A stretch of DNA of 64,000 bases from Halolactibacillus miurensis (GCF_900116255.1 NZ_FPAI01000004.1:103678-167677); one strand, 5' to 3'; positions 50,343 to 61,070 are shown, numbered from the stretch's first letter. Notes: a model not told the origin generated them from the sequence alone. A program made the numbers and translations.

Positions 50343-53000
50343 ATGCCAAGTTACACACCAATGATTCAGCAATATTTAAAAATTAAAGCACGCTACAACG
50401 ATTGTTTTTTATTCTTTCGACTCGGTGATTTCTACGAAATGTTTTTTGATGATGCGACGAAAGCCGCTCAAGAATTAGAAATCACGCTGACGAGCCGTGA
50501 TGGTGGGGCCGAGGAACGTATTCCTATGTGTGGTATCCCGTATCACGCCTCTACTAACTACATAAAAACACTTGTTGAGCGTGGCTATAAAGTAGCGATT
50601 TGCGAACAAGTGGAAGACCCGAAAACAGCCAAGGGTGTCGTAAAGCGGGACGTTGTCCAAGTGATTACCCCAGGTACGGTCATGGAAGGAGCCATGCTGT
50701 TAGAGAATGAGAACAATTACTTGGCAAGTGTCGACAAAGCAGAGGGTGATTACATGCTCAGTTTTATCGACTTATCAACCGGGGAACTTTACGTTCTATC
50801 GGTGAATCACTTTGACCGACTGAAAAGTGAAATTTATAACCGTCCTATCAAAGAAGTCGTGGTCTCTGATCAATTAACGGATAAAGAACGCATGACGTTA
50901 TCAGATGAATTGCAATTAACCATTTCGCACCATCAGTTACCTGAGACAATCGATCGCGCGTCTTATGGTGATTTATTAGTCAACATTAGTCATCAATCAT
51001 TAAGACAAGCCATTATTCGGCTTATTCATTATATTAGTACCACCCAACAGCGTTCACTTGACCATGTGCAACCAGCAGAAGAAATCGTGCTCAGTGGTTA
51101 CCTCGGTTTGGATATGCATTCTAAACGAAATTTAGAGTTAACAGAAACGATGATGAAAAAAGGTAAACAGGGCAGCTTACTATGGGTATTAGATCAAACC
51201 GTCACCGCCATGGGCGGGCGTTACTTAAAGAAATGGTTAGAACGTCCTTTGTTAGACAGACAGGCTCTTAGTGAACGGTATGCGATGGTCGAAGGTTTAC
51301 TCGATCAATTCATTGAAAGAGAGTCTCTGAGGGATGATTTAAAATCGATTTATGATTTAGAACGTCTATCAGGAAGAGTGGCTTTTGGCAATATCAATCC
51401 ACGTGACCTCCAACAATTGACGTTGAGTTTATCTCGTGTGCCGACGGTGAAAGAAACGTTAAAGACGTTTCATTCTCCGTACTTACAAGCTATCGGTGAG
51501 GCATTAGATCCATTAAGTGACTTGCGCGGGTTATTGGAACAAAGTTTAGCAGATGAACCGCCGATGACCTTAAAAGAGGGCGGCATCATTAAAGACGGCT
51601 TCCATGCCCAATTGGACGACTACCGTGACGCGTCACGAAACGGGAAACAATGGATCAATGCATTAGAACAAAAAGAACGAGAAGAGACGAAGATTAAATC
51701 GTTAAAGATTGGCTATAACCGTGTATTCGGTTATTACATCGAAGTCACAAAAGCGAATCTTCATTTATTACCTGAAGGAAAATATGAACGAAAACAAACC
51801 TTAACGAATGCCGAGCGGTATATTACACCAGAATTAAAAGAGAAGGAAAACCTTATCCTTCAAGCCGAGGAAAAAAGTCTAGAACTTGAACTGCAGTTAT
51901 TCAACGAACTTCGGGAACAAGTCAAAGCTTACATCCCTCGCTTGCAACAATTAGCGGAAAAGGTGAGTACGTTAGATGTTCTGCAGAGTTTTGCGGTTGT
52001 TAGTGAACAAGAAGGTTACGTTAAACCGACGTTAATTAAGGAAGACATCTTAGAGATTGTTGGGGGGCGCCATCCGGTTGTCGAGAAAGTGATGACAGAC
52101 GGTATGTATGTGCCGAATGATATTAAACTAAATAGCGAGACCAATATGTTACTGATTACTGGACCGAATATGTCTGGTAAAAGTACGTATATGCGCCAGA
52201 TTGCCCTCACGGTCATTATGGCACAGATTGGCTGTTTCGTGCCGGCTGAATCTGCCACCTTGCCGATTTTTGATCAAATCTTTACCCGCATCGGTGCAGC
52301 CGATGACTTAGTCAGTGGACAAAGTACGTTTATGGTGGAGATGTTAGAATCAAAACATGCACTAGAATTTGCGACTAACAACAGTCTGATTCTTTTAGAT
52401 GAGATTGGACGCGGGACGAGTACGTATGACGGAATGGCGCTTGCGCAAGCGATTATCGAGTACGTGCATGACCATATTGGAGCAAAAACGCTCTTTTCCA
52501 CGCATTATCATGAATTAACAAGCCTGAGTGAGACGCTCACACAACTAGAAAATGTCCACGTATCCGCAGAAGAACATGATGGAGAGGTTGTCTTTTTACA
52601 TAAGATTAAACCAGGTCCAGCGGATGAAAGTTACGGGATTCATGTAGCTAAGTTAGCAGGCTTACCCGGTACCTTAATTAATCGGGCGAATGTGATTCTG
52701 CAGTTATTAGAATCGAATGAATCTGAACAGACAACAAACAATGTGAAAGAAAAAACGGCTGCTTTTGAGTTGGCGTCACAAAAAGTTGATGAAGAGGATG
52801 TTAAAAATAATGCTGAGATGACTATCCTTCAAACAGATGATCAATTAAGCTTTTTTGCTGAAACAACATCAACGTCAAAAAATAAAAAAGGCTCACGGGT
52901 AGAAAAGAAATTAAAACAATTGGATTTAATGTCGATGACGCCAATTGATGCGATGAACGCCTTATTTGACTTGAAGAAGGAACTACAAAAAGAGGAGTGA
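50343..53000 (+). CDS. mutS: DNA mismatch repair protein MutS
   Basis: MutS, 885 residues, mismatch recognition ATPase. Mismatch-reading Phe-x-Glu in [11 protein letters not shown] (about residues 24-34), Walker A GPNMSGKS at 607-614, Walker [17 protein letters not shown], and a C-terminal segment with a QLSFF beta-clamp-like motif. It is slightly longer than B. subtilis MutS (about 858) because of the linker before the last helix. TAGGAGTTT precedes the start. mutL begins four bases later. Confidence 0.97.
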   Translation: MPSYTPMIQQYLKIKARYNDCFLFFRLGDFYEMFFDDATKAAQELEITLTSRDGGAEERIPMCGIPYHASTNYIKTLVERGYKVAICEQVEDPKTAKGVVKRDVVQVITPGTVMEGAMLLENENNYLASVDKAEGDYMLSFIDLSTGELYVLSVNHFDRLKSEIYNRPIKEVVVSDQLTDKERMTLSDELQLTISHHQLPETIDRASYGDLLVNISHQSLRQAIIRLIHYISTTQQRSLDHVQPAEEIVLSGYLGLDMHSKRNLELTETMMKKGKQGSLLWVLDQTVTAMGGRYLKKWLERPLLDRQALSERYAMVEGLLDQFIERESLRDDLKSIYDLERLSGRVAFGNINPRDLQQLTLSLSRVPTVKETLKTFHSPYLQAIGEALDPLSDLRGLLEQSLADEPPMTLKEGGIIKDGFHAQLDDYRDASRNGKQWINALEQKEREETKIKSLKIGYNRVFGYYIEVTKANLHLLPEGKYERKQTLTNAERYITPELKEKENLILQAEEKSLELELQLFNELREQVKAYIPRLQQLAEKVSTLDVLQSFAVVSEQEGYVKPTLIKEDILEIVGGRHPVVEKVMTDGMYVPNDIKLNSETNMLLITGPNMSGKSTYMRQIALTVIMAQIGCFVPAESATLPIFDQIFTRIGAADDLVSGQSTFMVEMLESKHALEFATNNSLILLDEIGRGTSTYDGMALAQAIIEYVHDHIGAKTLFSTHYHELTSLSETLTQLENVHVSAEEHDGEVVFLHKIKPGPADESYGIHVAKLAGLPGTLINRANVILQLLESNESEQTTNNVKEKTAAFELASQKVDEEDVKNNAEMTILQTDDQLSFFAETTSTSKNKKGSRVEKKLKQLDLMSMTPIDAMNALFDLKKELQKEE

Positions 53001-53004
53001 TTCT

Positions 53005-54969
53005 GTGGCCATTGAATTAATGTCAGATGCCCTCAGTAATAAAATTGCGGCGGGAGAGGTCGTGGAGCGACCGGCCTCGGTGATTAAAGAACTGGTAGAA
53101 AATAGTATTGATGCGAATAGTCAAATGATTAAAGTCGATGTATATGAAGCGGGTCTCATGAGAATGAAAGTTACTGATGATGGGGACGGGATGACAGAAA
53201 GTGATGCTTCTGTTGCCTTCTTACGTCATGCGACAAGTAAGATTAAATCAGAACAAGATTTATTTCACGTGCGAACACTGGGGTTTCGTGGCGAAGCATT
53301 AGCTTCGATTGCGGCTGTCAGTAAACTGACTCTTAAAACATCGACAGGTGATGGGGCTGGTATCCTTATTCAATATGAAGGGGGAAAAGAAATCAGTCGT
53401 GAAAAAGCAGATGCAAGAAAAGGGACCGAAATTACGGTTGACCAACTCTTTTTCAATACACCAGCGCGCTTAAAATACATGAAAACCATCCATACCGAAC
53501 TCGGTCATATCACAGATGTGATTAATCGATTGAGCTTAAGTCATCCAGGCATTCGGTTTACGCTTGCGCACAATGATAAGGTTATTTTTAAATCAAATGG
53601 TCGTGGCGACTTGCTTCAAATTATTGCACAAATTTACGGGGTCAATGTCGCGAAGAAGATGATAAACATCGAACATAAAACATTGGACTATACGATTTCA
53701 GGTTACATTGCCAAACCGGAAGTGACAAGAAGTGGCCGGCAATATTTATCGACATTAGTCAATGGTCGATTTGTTCGAAGTGTGATATTAAATAAGGCGA
53801 TTTTAAGTGGGTATCACACGCTTCTTCCCATTGGGCGCCACCCGATTGTCGTGCTTCAAATTGAGATGGATCCTATTTTAGTCGATGTTAATGTCCATCC
53901 GACCAAACTGGATGTCAGGTTCAGTAAAGAAAAAGAATTATTTATAGCGATTGAAACAGCAATTAAGAATGCTTTTAGACAGGAAAGGTTAATTCCTGAT
54001 TATACAGAGAAAAAACCAAAGCTTAAAAAGGAAGTATCTGAACAAGCGAGTTTTTCATTTGATCATACCTCATCAGACATACCAGATACAGAGCGCAAAC
54101 AAGTGAGTGATCTAAATGCTCGCGTAAACAATCAAGACTCAGCAGCTGTGGACGAATCTGATCGGGATGAAACGGGAATGAATAACTTTGTGCCTCAAAT
54201 AGATGAGCTAACAGATCACTCAAGCGATGACCGAAACATTACACGTGATATTGAACAACACGCAGCAACAGCATTTCCTGAAACGGTTCATGAAAACACA
54301 GAGCGACTTCCTGAAGCAACGGTTGATTCATCATCTGTAAATGAACAGATGATGGAAGATGAGAGAGAAGACGCGGCTAATAACAGCCGGATGCCTCTGA
54401 TGTATCCGGTCGGACAACATCACGGAACGTATATTATCGCAGAAAATGACCAAGGGATGTATGTCATCGATCAACATGCGGCCCAAGAACGGATTAAATA
54501 CGAGTATTACCGGGATAAAATTGTTGAAGTTGATCCCGTTTTACAAGAGTTACTCGTGCCAATGACGTTTGACTTCTCAAAACAAGAAGCGCTCCTCATC
54601 GAACAGTATCAAACGGATTTTGAAGCAATTGGTCTTTTCTTTGAGCCGTTCGGTCAACAAACGTACCGGATCACTGCTCATCCTAATTGGTTCCCCGCTG
54701 GATTTGAAGAAGAGACGATTCGGGATATTATTGCTCAAATTATTGAAGATGAAAAGATTGATTTAAAGAAGTTGAGAGAAGATGCGGCGATCTTGATGGC
54801 TTGTAAAAAATCGATTAAAGCGAATCATCACTTAAATTATGATGATATGTTTGAGTTGCTTGAAACATTAAGAAAAACAGAAGATCCGTTTACGTGCCCG
54901 CACGGCCGGCCAATTGTCATTCATTTTTCAACGTATGAACTTGAAAAAATGTTCAAACGGATTATGTAG
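53005..54969 (+). CDS. mutL: DNA mismatch repair endonuclease MutL
   Basis: MutL, 654 residues. The N-terminal GHKL ATPase has [16 protein letters not shown] and [11 protein letters not shown] long acidic variable linker (about 335-460) precedes the dimerisation/endonuclease domain with [12 protein letters not shown] (metal-site motif from Asp489), [12 protein letters not shown] and the zinc motif CPHGRP. The endonuclease motifs are intact, consistent with nicking-type MutL in species lacking MutH. GTG start behind AGAGGAGTGA. Confidence 0.96.
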   Translation: MAIELMSDALSNKIAAGEVVERPASVIKELVENSIDANSQMIKVDVYEAGLMRMKVTDDGDGMTESDASVAFLRHATSKIKSEQDLFHVRTLGFRGEALASIAAVSKLTLKTSTGDGAGILIQYEGGKEISREKADARKGTEITVDQLFFNTPARLKYMKTIHTELGHITDVINRLSLSHPGIRFTLAHNDKVIFKSNGRGDLLQIIAQIYGVNVAKKMINIEHKTLDYTISGYIAKPEVTRSGRQYLSTLVNGRFVRSVILNKAILSGYHTLLPIGRHPIVVLQIEMDPILVDVNVHPTKLDVRFSKEKELFIAIETAIKNAFRQERLIPDYTEKKPKLKKEVSEQASFSFDHTSSDIPDTERKQVSDLNARVNNQDSAAVDESDRDETGMNNFVPQIDELTDHSSDDRNITRDIEQHAATAFPETVHENTERLPEATVDSSSVNEQMMEDEREDAANNSRMPLMYPVGQHHGTYIIAENDQGMYVIDQHAAQERIKYEYYRDKIVEVDPVLQELLVPMTFDFSKQEALLIEQYQTDFEAIGLFFEPFGQQTYRITAHPNWFPAGFEEETIRDIIAQIIEDEKIDLKKLREDAAILMACKKSIKANHHLNYDDMFELLETLRKTEDPFTCPHGRPIVIHFSTYELEKMFKRIM

Positions 54970-54980
54970 GAGGTACTTAA

Positions 54981-55916
54981 ATGAAACCAACCATTGTGTG
55001 TGTCGTTGGTCCAACAGCCGTAGGAAAAACAGCCTTATCGATTGACATCGCTAAACGTTTTATCGGGGAAGTGATCAGTGGGGACTCGATGCAAGTGTAC
55101 CGCGGAATGGATATAGCGACCGCAAAAGTAACACCAGAAGAACAACAAAACATTCCCCACCATCTCCTGGATATCCTTGAGCCAGATGAAGGATTTTCGG
55201 TGTTTGATTTTAAATCAAAAGTGACCGAGTTAATCACCGATATTAGAAGTAGAGGGCGATTACCCATCATTGCAGGTGGGACGGGTATGTATTTAGATAG
55301 TATCATTCGTGACTACGCGTTATCAGAGGAAAAGCGGGACCCGGCATATGAACGAAAAATAGAAGCCGACATTGAAAAGTTAGGAATTAACGCTGTGTAT
55401 GATCGGTTAGTAGAAGTTGATCCACAACAAGCAAAAAAGACCCACAAAAATAACGTGCGACGTGTGATTCGTGCGCTTGAAGTGTATGACCGTACAGGGC
55501 AAACGATGTCTGAATATCAACAAAATCAACAAGAGGAATCGCCATATAACGTCATCCTTATTGGTCTTGATATGGATCGTACGCTTTTATATGAGCGGAT
55601 TAATACCCGTGTTGATGAGATGGTTGAGCAAGGGTTGTTCCAAGAAGCACGCTATTTCTATGACTTAGGCTTAAAAAATGCACCATCTATGCGAGCGATT
55701 GGCTATAAAGAATTGATTCCGTATTTTGAAGGTCAACTGACACAAGCTGAAGCGATTGACTTATTAAAACAAAACTCACGTCGTTATGCCAAAAGACAGT
55801 TGACGTGGTTTAGGAATAAGATGGTTGTCGATTGGTATGCGATCACACCTGAAACGAAAAATGAAGTTTTTCAAAAAATTCTTAAAGATTTAGCAGGATT
55901 TTTACTATCGACCTAG
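54981..55916 (+). CDS. miaA: tRNA dimethylallyltransferase
   Basis: MiaA, 311 residues, adds the isopentenyl group to A37 of tRNAs reading UNN codons, the substrate step before MiaB. P-loop GPTAVGKT at 10-17, DSMQVYRGMDIATAK, AGGTGMYLDSI, and C-terminal RYAKRQLTWFRN are typical. TAGGAGGTAC precedes the start. The hfq promoter lies at its 3' end. Confidence 0.97.
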   Translation: MKPTIVCVVGPTAVGKTALSIDIAKRFIGEVISGDSMQVYRGMDIATAKVTPEEQQNIPHHLLDILEPDEGFSVFDFKSKVTELITDIRSRGRLPIIAGGTGMYLDSIIRDYALSEEKRDPAYERKIEADIEKLGINAVYDRLVEVDPQQAKKTHKNNVRRVIRALEVYDRTGQTMSEYQQNQQEESPYNVILIGLDMDRTLLYERINTRVDEMVEQGLFQEARYFYDLGLKNAPSMRAIGYKELIPYFEGQLTQAEAIDLLKQNSRRYAKRQLTWFRNKMVVDWYAITPETKNEVFQKILKDLAGFLLST

Positions 55917-55930
55917 AATTATAGTATAAT
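55901..55930 (+). promoter_or_regulatory. hfq: sigma-A promoter for hfq
   Basis: TTTACT at 55901-55906, 18-base spacer, TATAAT at 55925-55930, overlapping the end of miaA; 27 bases before hfq. Confidence 0.5.
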
Positions 55931-55957
55931 AGAGAGAGAAAAAGAGGAGGAATTTAC

Positions 55958-56182
55958 ATGGCACAATCTGTTAACATTCAAGATCAATACTTAAACGCAC
56001 TGAGAAAAGACCATATTCAAGTAACGGTTTTCTTAACGAATGGCTTCCAATTACGAGGATTAGTTAAATCGTTTGATAATTTCACGGTTTTACTTGAAAC
56101 AGAAGGTAAGCAACAGTTGATTTTCAAACATGCAATTTCAACATTCTCACCAGCGAAAAATGTCAAGATTGAAACAGAATAA
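55958..56182 (+). CDS. hfq: RNA chaperone Hfq
   Basis: Hfq, 74 residues, the Sm-like hexameric RNA-binding protein. Sm1 ([21 protein letters not shown]) and Sm2 ([12 protein letters not shown]) motifs are present, with the Gram-positive KHAIST in place of YKHAIST. It is short, as usual in Bacillus, with no long disordered tail. GAGGAGGAAT precedes the start and a strong terminator follows, so it can be expressed alone. Confidence 0.97.
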   Translation: MAQSVNIQDQYLNALRKDHIQVTVFLTNGFQLRGLVKSFDNFTVLLETEGKQQLIFKHAISTFSPAKNVKIETE

Positions 56183-56195
56183 TTCTTAATCATTC

Positions 56196-56222
56196 GAGAG
56201 CGCTGTTAAAGCGCTCTCTTTC
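56196..56222 (+). terminator. Terminator after hfq
   Basis: Nine-base perfect stem GAGAGCGCT / AGCGCTCTC with a five-base loop and a short T run. Confidence 0.85.
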
Positions 56223-56259
56223 CATGTAACTAACTCCCATAAGAAAGAAGGAATAATAT

Positions 56260-57504
56260 ATGTCAGAACGCGTATTGATTCTTGCGGTAGAGAAAAAGAC
56301 AATGGATCATGAACGGTTTATGTATTCAGTTGAAGAATTAATATCATTGACAGAGACGGCTAAAGGGGAAGTCGTTGATGTGGTGACGCAAAAGAGAGAT
56401 CGTATTCACCCGAGTTTATATATAGGAACAGGTAAAATCGAAGAAGTAAGGGCGTTAATTGAATCTGAAAACATCGATTTAGTGATTGCGAATAATGAAT
56501 TATCAAGTTCGCAAGTGCGAAACTTAGAAGGGTATATTGATGTGCCAATTATTGACCGATCGCAACTGATTTTAGATATATTTGCAAGTCGCGCTAAAAC
56601 GAATGAAGGGAAGCTTCAAGTGGAATTGGCGCAATATCAGTATTTGTTGCCGCGACTACATGGTCAAGGTCAATCGCTCTCAAGACTTGGGGGCGGGATT
56701 GGGACGCGCGGGCCTGGTGAAACGAAACTCGAATCAGACCGGAGACACATTATGCGCCGGATCGATGATTTAAAGCGTCGATTAGAAACAGTTAAAAATC
56801 AGCGACACCAATATCGTAAACGTCGTGAATCCAATCGAGTGTTTCAAATGGCGATTGTCGGTTATACGAATGCTGGTAAATCAACGTTGTTTAATCGCTT
56901 AACCCAAAGTGAGACGTTTGAAGAGAACCAATTATTTGCGACGCTTGATACGACCGCGCGTCAACTGAAGTTACCATCCGGTTTTCAAGCCATTGTTACA
57001 GATACGGTTGGTTTTATGCAAGACTTGCCGACGGCATTAATTGCGGCTTTTCGCTCGACGCTAGAAGAAGTGTTAGAGGCGGACTTTATTTATCATGTCG
57101 TTGATGCTTCTCATCCTGATCATTACCAGCAACAAGAAACAGTCAAACGCCTCCTTGAAGATTTAGGGGCTGAGCACATACCGATGCTGACTTTATATAA
57201 TAAAAAAGATTTATTACAGACGACGTTTATTCCATTTGAAAAACCTGCTTTAACGATCAGTGCTTTTGAACAAGCAGATCATAAGCGCATCCTGAATGAA
57301 ACAGAAAGCCTTATTAAAACACTCTTTTCATTAGAAGAGATTGTCCTAGACAAGGATGAAGGAAAAAGGTTGCAACAACTTCAAACAGAGGGCATCGTTG
57401 AAGCGATTGTCTTCAATGAAGAAACAGAACAGTATCATCTGACGGTTTATTTACCAGAAGGTCATCCGCTGTTACCAAAAAGTAAAGAAGAAAGCGAGTT
57501 TTAG
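56260..57504 (+). CDS. hflX: Ribosome-associated GTPase HflX
   Basis: HflX, 414 residues, a GTPase that splits stalled ribosomes under stress. The N-terminal HflX domain (about 20-185, with the glycine-rich LSRLGGGIGTRGPGETKLE) is followed by a G domain with GYTNAGKST at 201-209, DTVGFMQDLP and a C-terminal domain. GAAAGAAGGAA precedes the start. In B. subtilis spoVK lies just upstream; it is absent here. Confidence 0.96.
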   Translation: MSERVLILAVEKKTMDHERFMYSVEELISLTETAKGEVVDVVTQKRDRIHPSLYIGTGKIEEVRALIESENIDLVIANNELSSSQVRNLEGYIDVPIIDRSQLILDIFASRAKTNEGKLQVELAQYQYLLPRLHGQGQSLSRLGGGIGTRGPGETKLESDRRHIMRRIDDLKRRLETVKNQRHQYRKRRESNRVFQMAIVGYTNAGKSTLFNRLTQSETFEENQLFATLDTTARQLKLPSGFQAIVTDTVGFMQDLPTALIAAFRSTLEEVLEADFIYHVVDASHPDHYQQQETVKRLLEDLGAEHIPMLTLYNKKDLLQTTFIPFEKPALTISAFEQADHKRILNETESLIKTLFSLEEIVLDKDEGKRLQQLQTEGIVEAIVFNEETEQYHLTVYLPEGHPLLPKSKEESEF

Positions 57505-57506
57505 TT

Positions 57507-58748
57507 ATGATTGAACACTTAATTAAACAGACAGAAGACGATATTAAAGATATTCGCCAAGCGATCGGGCAGATTGTCGAAACAAATCAATTAAAGGTGC
57601 TTAATGCTTTTCGGGACAATAAAATTGCCGATGTGCATTTTCAGGCAACGACAGGCTATGGCTATGATGATATGGGGCGTGATGGACTTGAAGCGGTCTA
57701 CCGCGATGTCTTTAAAACAGAAGACGCCCTTGTGAGACCTCAGCTAATCTCTGGTACCCATGCGATTACAACGGCATTGTTCGGCATCTTACGACCAGGG
57801 GATGAACTCATTTATATGACGGGGGATCCTTATGATACGTTAGAAGAAGTGATTGGGACGCGTGGACAAGATACGGGTTCCCTTATGGACTTTGGTGTCC
57901 ATTATCAATCCATTCCCTTAACGTCGTCTCATGCGATTGATTATGAGGCGCTTAAATATGCGATTAAACCGCAGACAAAAGTCGTAGCCATTCAACGCTC
58001 CAGAGGCTATGCGGAGCGTCCATCGTTTACAATTGAGGCGATTAAAGAAATGATTCAATTTGTTAAAGCTATAAATGAAGAGATCATTGTTTTCGTTGAT
58101 AACTGTTACGGTGAGTTCGTTGAAACAATGGAACCGACAGAAGTCGATGCTGATTTGATTGCGGGTTCATTAATCAAAAACCCTGGGGGAGGCATTAGCC
58201 GCATCGGTGGTTACATTGCTGGTAGAAAAGATCTGATTGAAAAAGCAGCCAATCGTCTAACTGCCCCAGGTCTAGGTAAGGAAACAGGGGCCACGCTCGG
58301 TGTCTTGCAAGAAATGTTCCAAGGGTTCTTCCTAGCACCTCATGTCGTCGGTGAGGCGTTACAAGGCGCAGTGTTTACGTCTCGTCTACTTGAACTGGCT
58401 GGATTTAAAACAACACCTAAATACACAGATAAACGCACGGATTTAATTCAATCCGTTACTTTTGAAACAGCCGATCAAATGGTGAAGTTTTGCCAAGCCA
58501 TTCAACATGCCTCACCGATTAATGCTTATGTCACGCCGTACCCTGCGCCAATGCCCGGTTATGAAAGTGATGTGATCATGGCAGCAGGTACCTTTATTCA
58601 AGGTGCTAGTTTAGAACTCACCGCTGATGGCCCACTTCGTGCGCCTTATACTGCCTTTGTGCAAGGGGGGCTCACATACAGTCACGTGAAGTTAGCGGTC
58701 AGTGAGGCGGTTATGCGGTTTGTCGAGTCGGGAGATCTGACAATCTAG
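57507..58748 (+). CDS. ynbB: Methionine gamma-lyase family PLP enzyme (YnbB-like)
   Basis: A 413-residue fold-type I PLP enzyme annotated in many Firmicutes as methionine gamma-lyase or 'aluminum resistance' family. The PLP-binding lysine is probably the Lys of GSLIKNPGGGI; ISGTHAITTALFGILRPGDEL and FVDNCYGEFVE are family blocks. It begins two bases after hflX and precedes glnR, as ynbB does in B. subtilis. The true substrate is not established. Confidence 0.88.
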   Translation: MIEHLIKQTEDDIKDIRQAIGQIVETNQLKVLNAFRDNKIADVHFQATTGYGYDDMGRDGLEAVYRDVFKTEDALVRPQLISGTHAITTALFGILRPGDELIYMTGDPYDTLEEVIGTRGQDTGSLMDFGVHYQSIPLTSSHAIDYEALKYAIKPQTKVVAIQRSRGYAERPSFTIEAIKEMIQFVKAINEEIIVFVDNCYGEFVETMEPTEVDADLIAGSLIKNPGGGISRIGGYIAGRKDLIEKAANRLTAPGLGKETGATLGVLQEMFQGFFLAPHVVGEALQGAVFTSRLLELAGFKTTPKYTDKRTDLIQSVTFETADQMVKFCQAIQHASPINAYVTPYPAPMPGYESDVIMAAGTFIQGASLELTADGPLRAPYTAFVQGGLTYSHVKLAVSEAVMRFVESGDLTI

Positions 58749-58821
58749 TGTGTTAAGTCCTACTGATACGAGAAAATAAGGAAAAGATAGTGTAATAATA
58801 AGGATAAGAGTAAAAGTTTAA

Positions 58822-58836
58822 TATTTTCTGAAAATT
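58822..58836. promoter_or_regulatory. CodY box upstream of glnR
   Basis: The 15-base site TATTTTCTGAAAATT matches the CodY consensus AATTTTCWGAAAATT at 14 of 15 positions. It lies four bases before the GlnR box and 25 bases before the -35. Confidence 0.65.
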
Positions 58837-58840
58837 TTTA

Positions 58841-58857
58841 TGTTAAATAACCTAACA
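58841..58857. promoter_or_regulatory. GlnR/TnrA box upstream of glnR
   Basis: TGTTA-AATAACC-TAACA matches TGTNA-N7-TNACA at every defined base. It ends four bases before the glnR -35, as in the glnRA operator of Bacillus, which allows repression by GlnR. Confidence 0.85.
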
Positions 58858-58861
58858 TGGA

Positions 58862-58889
58862 TTGACAACTATATTCTCGTGTGTATAAT
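58862..58889 (+). promoter_or_regulatory. sigma-A promoter for glnR-glnA
   Basis: Consensus TTGACA at 58862-58867, 16-base spacer, consensus TATAAT at 58884-58889. Confidence 0.85.
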
Positions 58890-58926
58890 AGAAGTATGGA
58901 AAGCAAGAGGAAGGGGAGTGTTGTAG

Positions 58927-59328
58927 ATGGGTCAAGTTGATCGCCGTTCGCAACCCTTATTTTCCATTGGTATCGTAAAGGACTTAACGGGACTTACCGC
59001 AAGACAAATTCGTTATTATGAAGAACATCAGTTGATTCACCCGGCGCGGACAGAAGGGAACCAACGTCTATTCTCGTTTAATGATGTTGATCGATTATTA
59101 GAGATAAAAGAATTAATTGAAAAAGGCATTAATTTAGCGGGGATTAAGCAGGTGCTTCAATTGAAAGAACTTCCAGTAACAGATCAGATTGATCAGCCGG
59201 TCAAAGACCAAGCGGATTTATCTGATAAAGAATTGCGTAAGTACTTACGTCAAGAACTGTTACATACCGGTCGATATGGAAAAGCCTCATTGCGTCAGGG
59301 AGAGCTATCAAGGTTCTTCCGTCAATAA
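58927..59328 (+). CDS. glnR: Glutamine synthetase repressor GlnR
   Basis: MerR-family regulator, 133 residues. Winged-helix domain at about 12-80 (LTGLTARQIRYYEEHQLIHPAR) and a short C-terminal autoinhibitory tail ending LSRFFRQ, the part that contacts feedback-inhibited glutamine synthetase. AGGAAGGGGAG precedes the start. It lies in an operon with glnA, behind a matching operator, so nitrogen-dependent autoregulation is strongly indicated. Confidence 0.96.
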   Translation: MGQVDRRSQPLFSIGIVKDLTGLTARQIRYYEEHQLIHPARTEGNQRLFSFNDVDRLLEIKELIEKGINLAGIKQVLQLKELPVTDQIDQPVKDQADLSDKELRKYLRQELLHTGRYGKASLRQGELSRFFRQ

Positions 59329-59354
59329 AGATCAATTAAAGGAGAGGGACAACC

Positions 59355-60692
59355 ATGGCAAAGAGTTTTACAAGAGAAGAGATTTTACAAAAAGTTGAAG
59401 AAGAAAACGTTAAGTTTATTCGATTACAGTTTACTGACCTTTTAGGTGCGATTAAGAACGTAGAGATTCCGGTCAGCCAAATTAACAAAGCGTTAGATAA
59501 CGAAATGGTATTTGATGGATCATCAATTGAAGGATTCGTACGTATTGAAGAATCTGATATGAAGTTGTATCCAGATTTAAATACATTTGTTATCTTCCCT
59601 TGGACATCAGAAAAAGGTAAAGTGGCGCGTTTCATTTGTGATATCTATAATACAGATGGGACACCATTCTTAGGTTGCCCACGTGCAAACTTAAAGCGTA
59701 ACCTTAAGAAGATGGAAGAGATGGGCTTTTCTACATTCAACATTGGTGCAGAACCAGAATTCTTCTTATTCAAACTCGATGAAAGAGGCGAGCCAACACT
59801 TGAATTAAATGATAAAGGTGGCTATTTTGATTTAGCGCCAACCGATCTTGGTGAAAACTGTCGTCGTGATATCGTTTTAGAGCTTGAAGAAATGGGCTTT
59901 GAAATCGAAGCATCACACCACGAGGTTGCCCCTGGCCAACATGAGATTGACTTTAAATACTCTGACGCAGTGAAGCACGCGGATGATATTCAAACATTTA
60001 AACTTGTTGTTAAAACAATTGCACGGAAACACGGTTTACATGCAACCTTCATGCCAAAACCATTATTTGGCGTAAACGGTTCAGGTATGCACTGTAACAT
60101 GTCTCTTTTCAAAGGGAAAGAGAATGCTTTCCTTGATGAGAATGGTCCTATGCAGTTAAGTGAAACCGCGTATCAATTTATTGCTGGTATTCTAAAGCAT
60201 GCACAAGGTTTTACAGCGGTAACTAATCCAACTGTAAACTCTTATAAGCGTCTTGTGCCTGGTTTTGAAGCGCCATGTTACGTGGCTTGGAGTGGTTCTA
60301 ACCGTTCACCGCTTGTACGTATTCCGGCTTCACGCGGTTTAAGTACACGTGTAGAAGTACGTAGTGTTGACCCTGCAGCTAACCCTTACTTAGCGTTAGC
60401 AGCTTTACTTGCGGCTGGCTTAGATGGTATTGAAAATCAATTACCAGCACCAAAAGCAGTTGATCGTAACATTTATGTGATGGACAAAGAAGAGCGTGTC
60501 GCAAATGGTGTCGATGATCTACCGGCTACCTTGTATGCTGCTTTAGAAGAATTGCAAAAAGACCAAATCATTGTTGACGCATTAGGTGCCCACTCTTATG
60601 AGCACTTTATTGAATCAAAAGAAATTGAATGGGATATGTTCCGTACACAAGTTCACCCTTGGGAACGCGAACAATATATGCAACAATATTAA
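59355..60692 (+). CDS. glnA: Glutamine synthetase, type I-alpha
   Basis: Glutamine synthetase, 445 residues; ATP-dependent amidation of glutamate. [16 protein letters not shown] holds Arg63, equivalent to the feedback-sensing Arg62 of B. subtilis; the ATP/metal motifs [17 protein letters not shown] and [16 protein letters not shown] are intact. It lacks the adenylylation loop of type I-beta enzymes. AAAGGAGAGGG precedes the start. A second copy of its last 17 codons lies 244 bases downstream. Confidence 0.98.
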   Translation: MAKSFTREEILQKVEEENVKFIRLQFTDLLGAIKNVEIPVSQINKALDNEMVFDGSSIEGFVRIEESDMKLYPDLNTFVIFPWTSEKGKVARFICDIYNTDGTPFLGCPRANLKRNLKKMEEMGFSTFNIGAEPEFFLFKLDERGEPTLELNDKGGYFDLAPTDLGENCRRDIVLELEEMGFEIEASHHEVAPGQHEIDFKYSDAVKHADDIQTFKLVVKTIARKHGLHATFMPKPLFGVNGSGMHCNMSLFKGKENAFLDENGPMQLSETAYQFIAGILKHAQGFTAVTNPTVNSYKRLVPGFEAPCYVAWSGSNRSPLVRIPASRGLSTRVEVRSVDPAANPYLALAALLAAGLDGIENQLPAPKAVDRNIYVMDKEERVANGVDDLPATLYAALEELQKDQIIVDALGAHSYEHFIESKEIEWDMFRTQVHPWEREQYMQQY

Positions 60693-60699
60693 TCAGACG

Positions 60700-60737
60700 A
60701 AACCCTTGATACCACTGGTATTGAGGGTTTTTCTTTT
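60700..60737 (+). terminator. Terminator after glnA
   Basis: Stem AAACCCTTGATACC / GGTATTGAGGGTTT (two G-T pairs), three-base loop, T-rich tail. Confidence 0.9.
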
Positions 60738-60738
60738 T

Positions 60739-60886
60739 GCTCATATTTTGTATCATTTCGGCGCACCCACGAAACACCCACAAATTATCGCAAAAAAATC
60801 ACTCATTTTTTAACATCTGTCATTTCATAAAAATGCACCTCATATTTAGACATTGATGTTTGATCGATATACTTAGAAATATGTGA
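60739..60886. other. AT-rich spacer between glnA terminator and glnA remnant
   Basis: No convincing gene, promoter or repeat was found here. If the downstream remnant comes from a tandem glnA, this stretch marks the lost body of that copy, but no coding similarity to glnA is visible in it. Confidence 0.5.
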
Positions 60887-60939
60887 GTACACAAGTTCAC
60901 ACTTGGGAACGTGAACAATATATGCAACAATATTAATCA
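60887..60939 (+). pseudogene. Remnant of a second glnA 3' end
   Basis: Fifty-three bases match the glnA end (60643-60695) except at two positions. In frame they read [16 protein letters not shown] then TAA, against [16 protein letters not shown] in glnA. Nothing of glnA upstream of this part remains. A terminator like that of glnA follows. This is best read as the tail of a duplicated and mostly deleted glnA, or as a partial 3' duplication. Confidence 0.85.
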
Positions 60940-60942
60940 TTT

Positions 60943-60978
60943 AACCACCTTGATACCTCTGGTATCAGGGGGTTATTT
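60943..60978 (+). terminator. Second glnA-type terminator
   Basis: Stem CCTTGATACC / GGTATCAGGG with loop TCT, extended by AACC/GGTT, then TATTTT. It resembles the glnA terminator in core sequence (CTTGATACC) and in distance from the stop codon, supporting common origin. Confidence 0.8.
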
Positions 60979-61041
60979 TCATGTTTAAATATATTGAAAT
61001 AAGTTAATTTTAAGTTTTTTAGCATTTTTTATAATTTTCTG

Positions 61042-61070
61042 TTTACAAAGTCAGCATTTTTTCGTATGCT
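61042..61070 (+). promoter_or_regulatory. sigma-A promoter for the membrane protein gene at 61125
   Basis: TTTACA at 61042-61047, 17-base spacer, TATGCT at 61065-61070. The leader is about 50 nt. GCTTAC occurs twice in it (61068-61073 and 61083-61088). Confidence 0.6.

Noticed and set aside
60586..60813. A plus-strand frame of 75 codons running over the glnA end and terminator
   Set aside because: It is out of frame with glnA and reads through the terminator; composition is not protein-like.
60883..60939. The glnA remnant as a real 17-codon peptide gene starting with GTG
   Set aside because: No ribosome site precedes the GTG and the match to the glnA tail explains the sequence.
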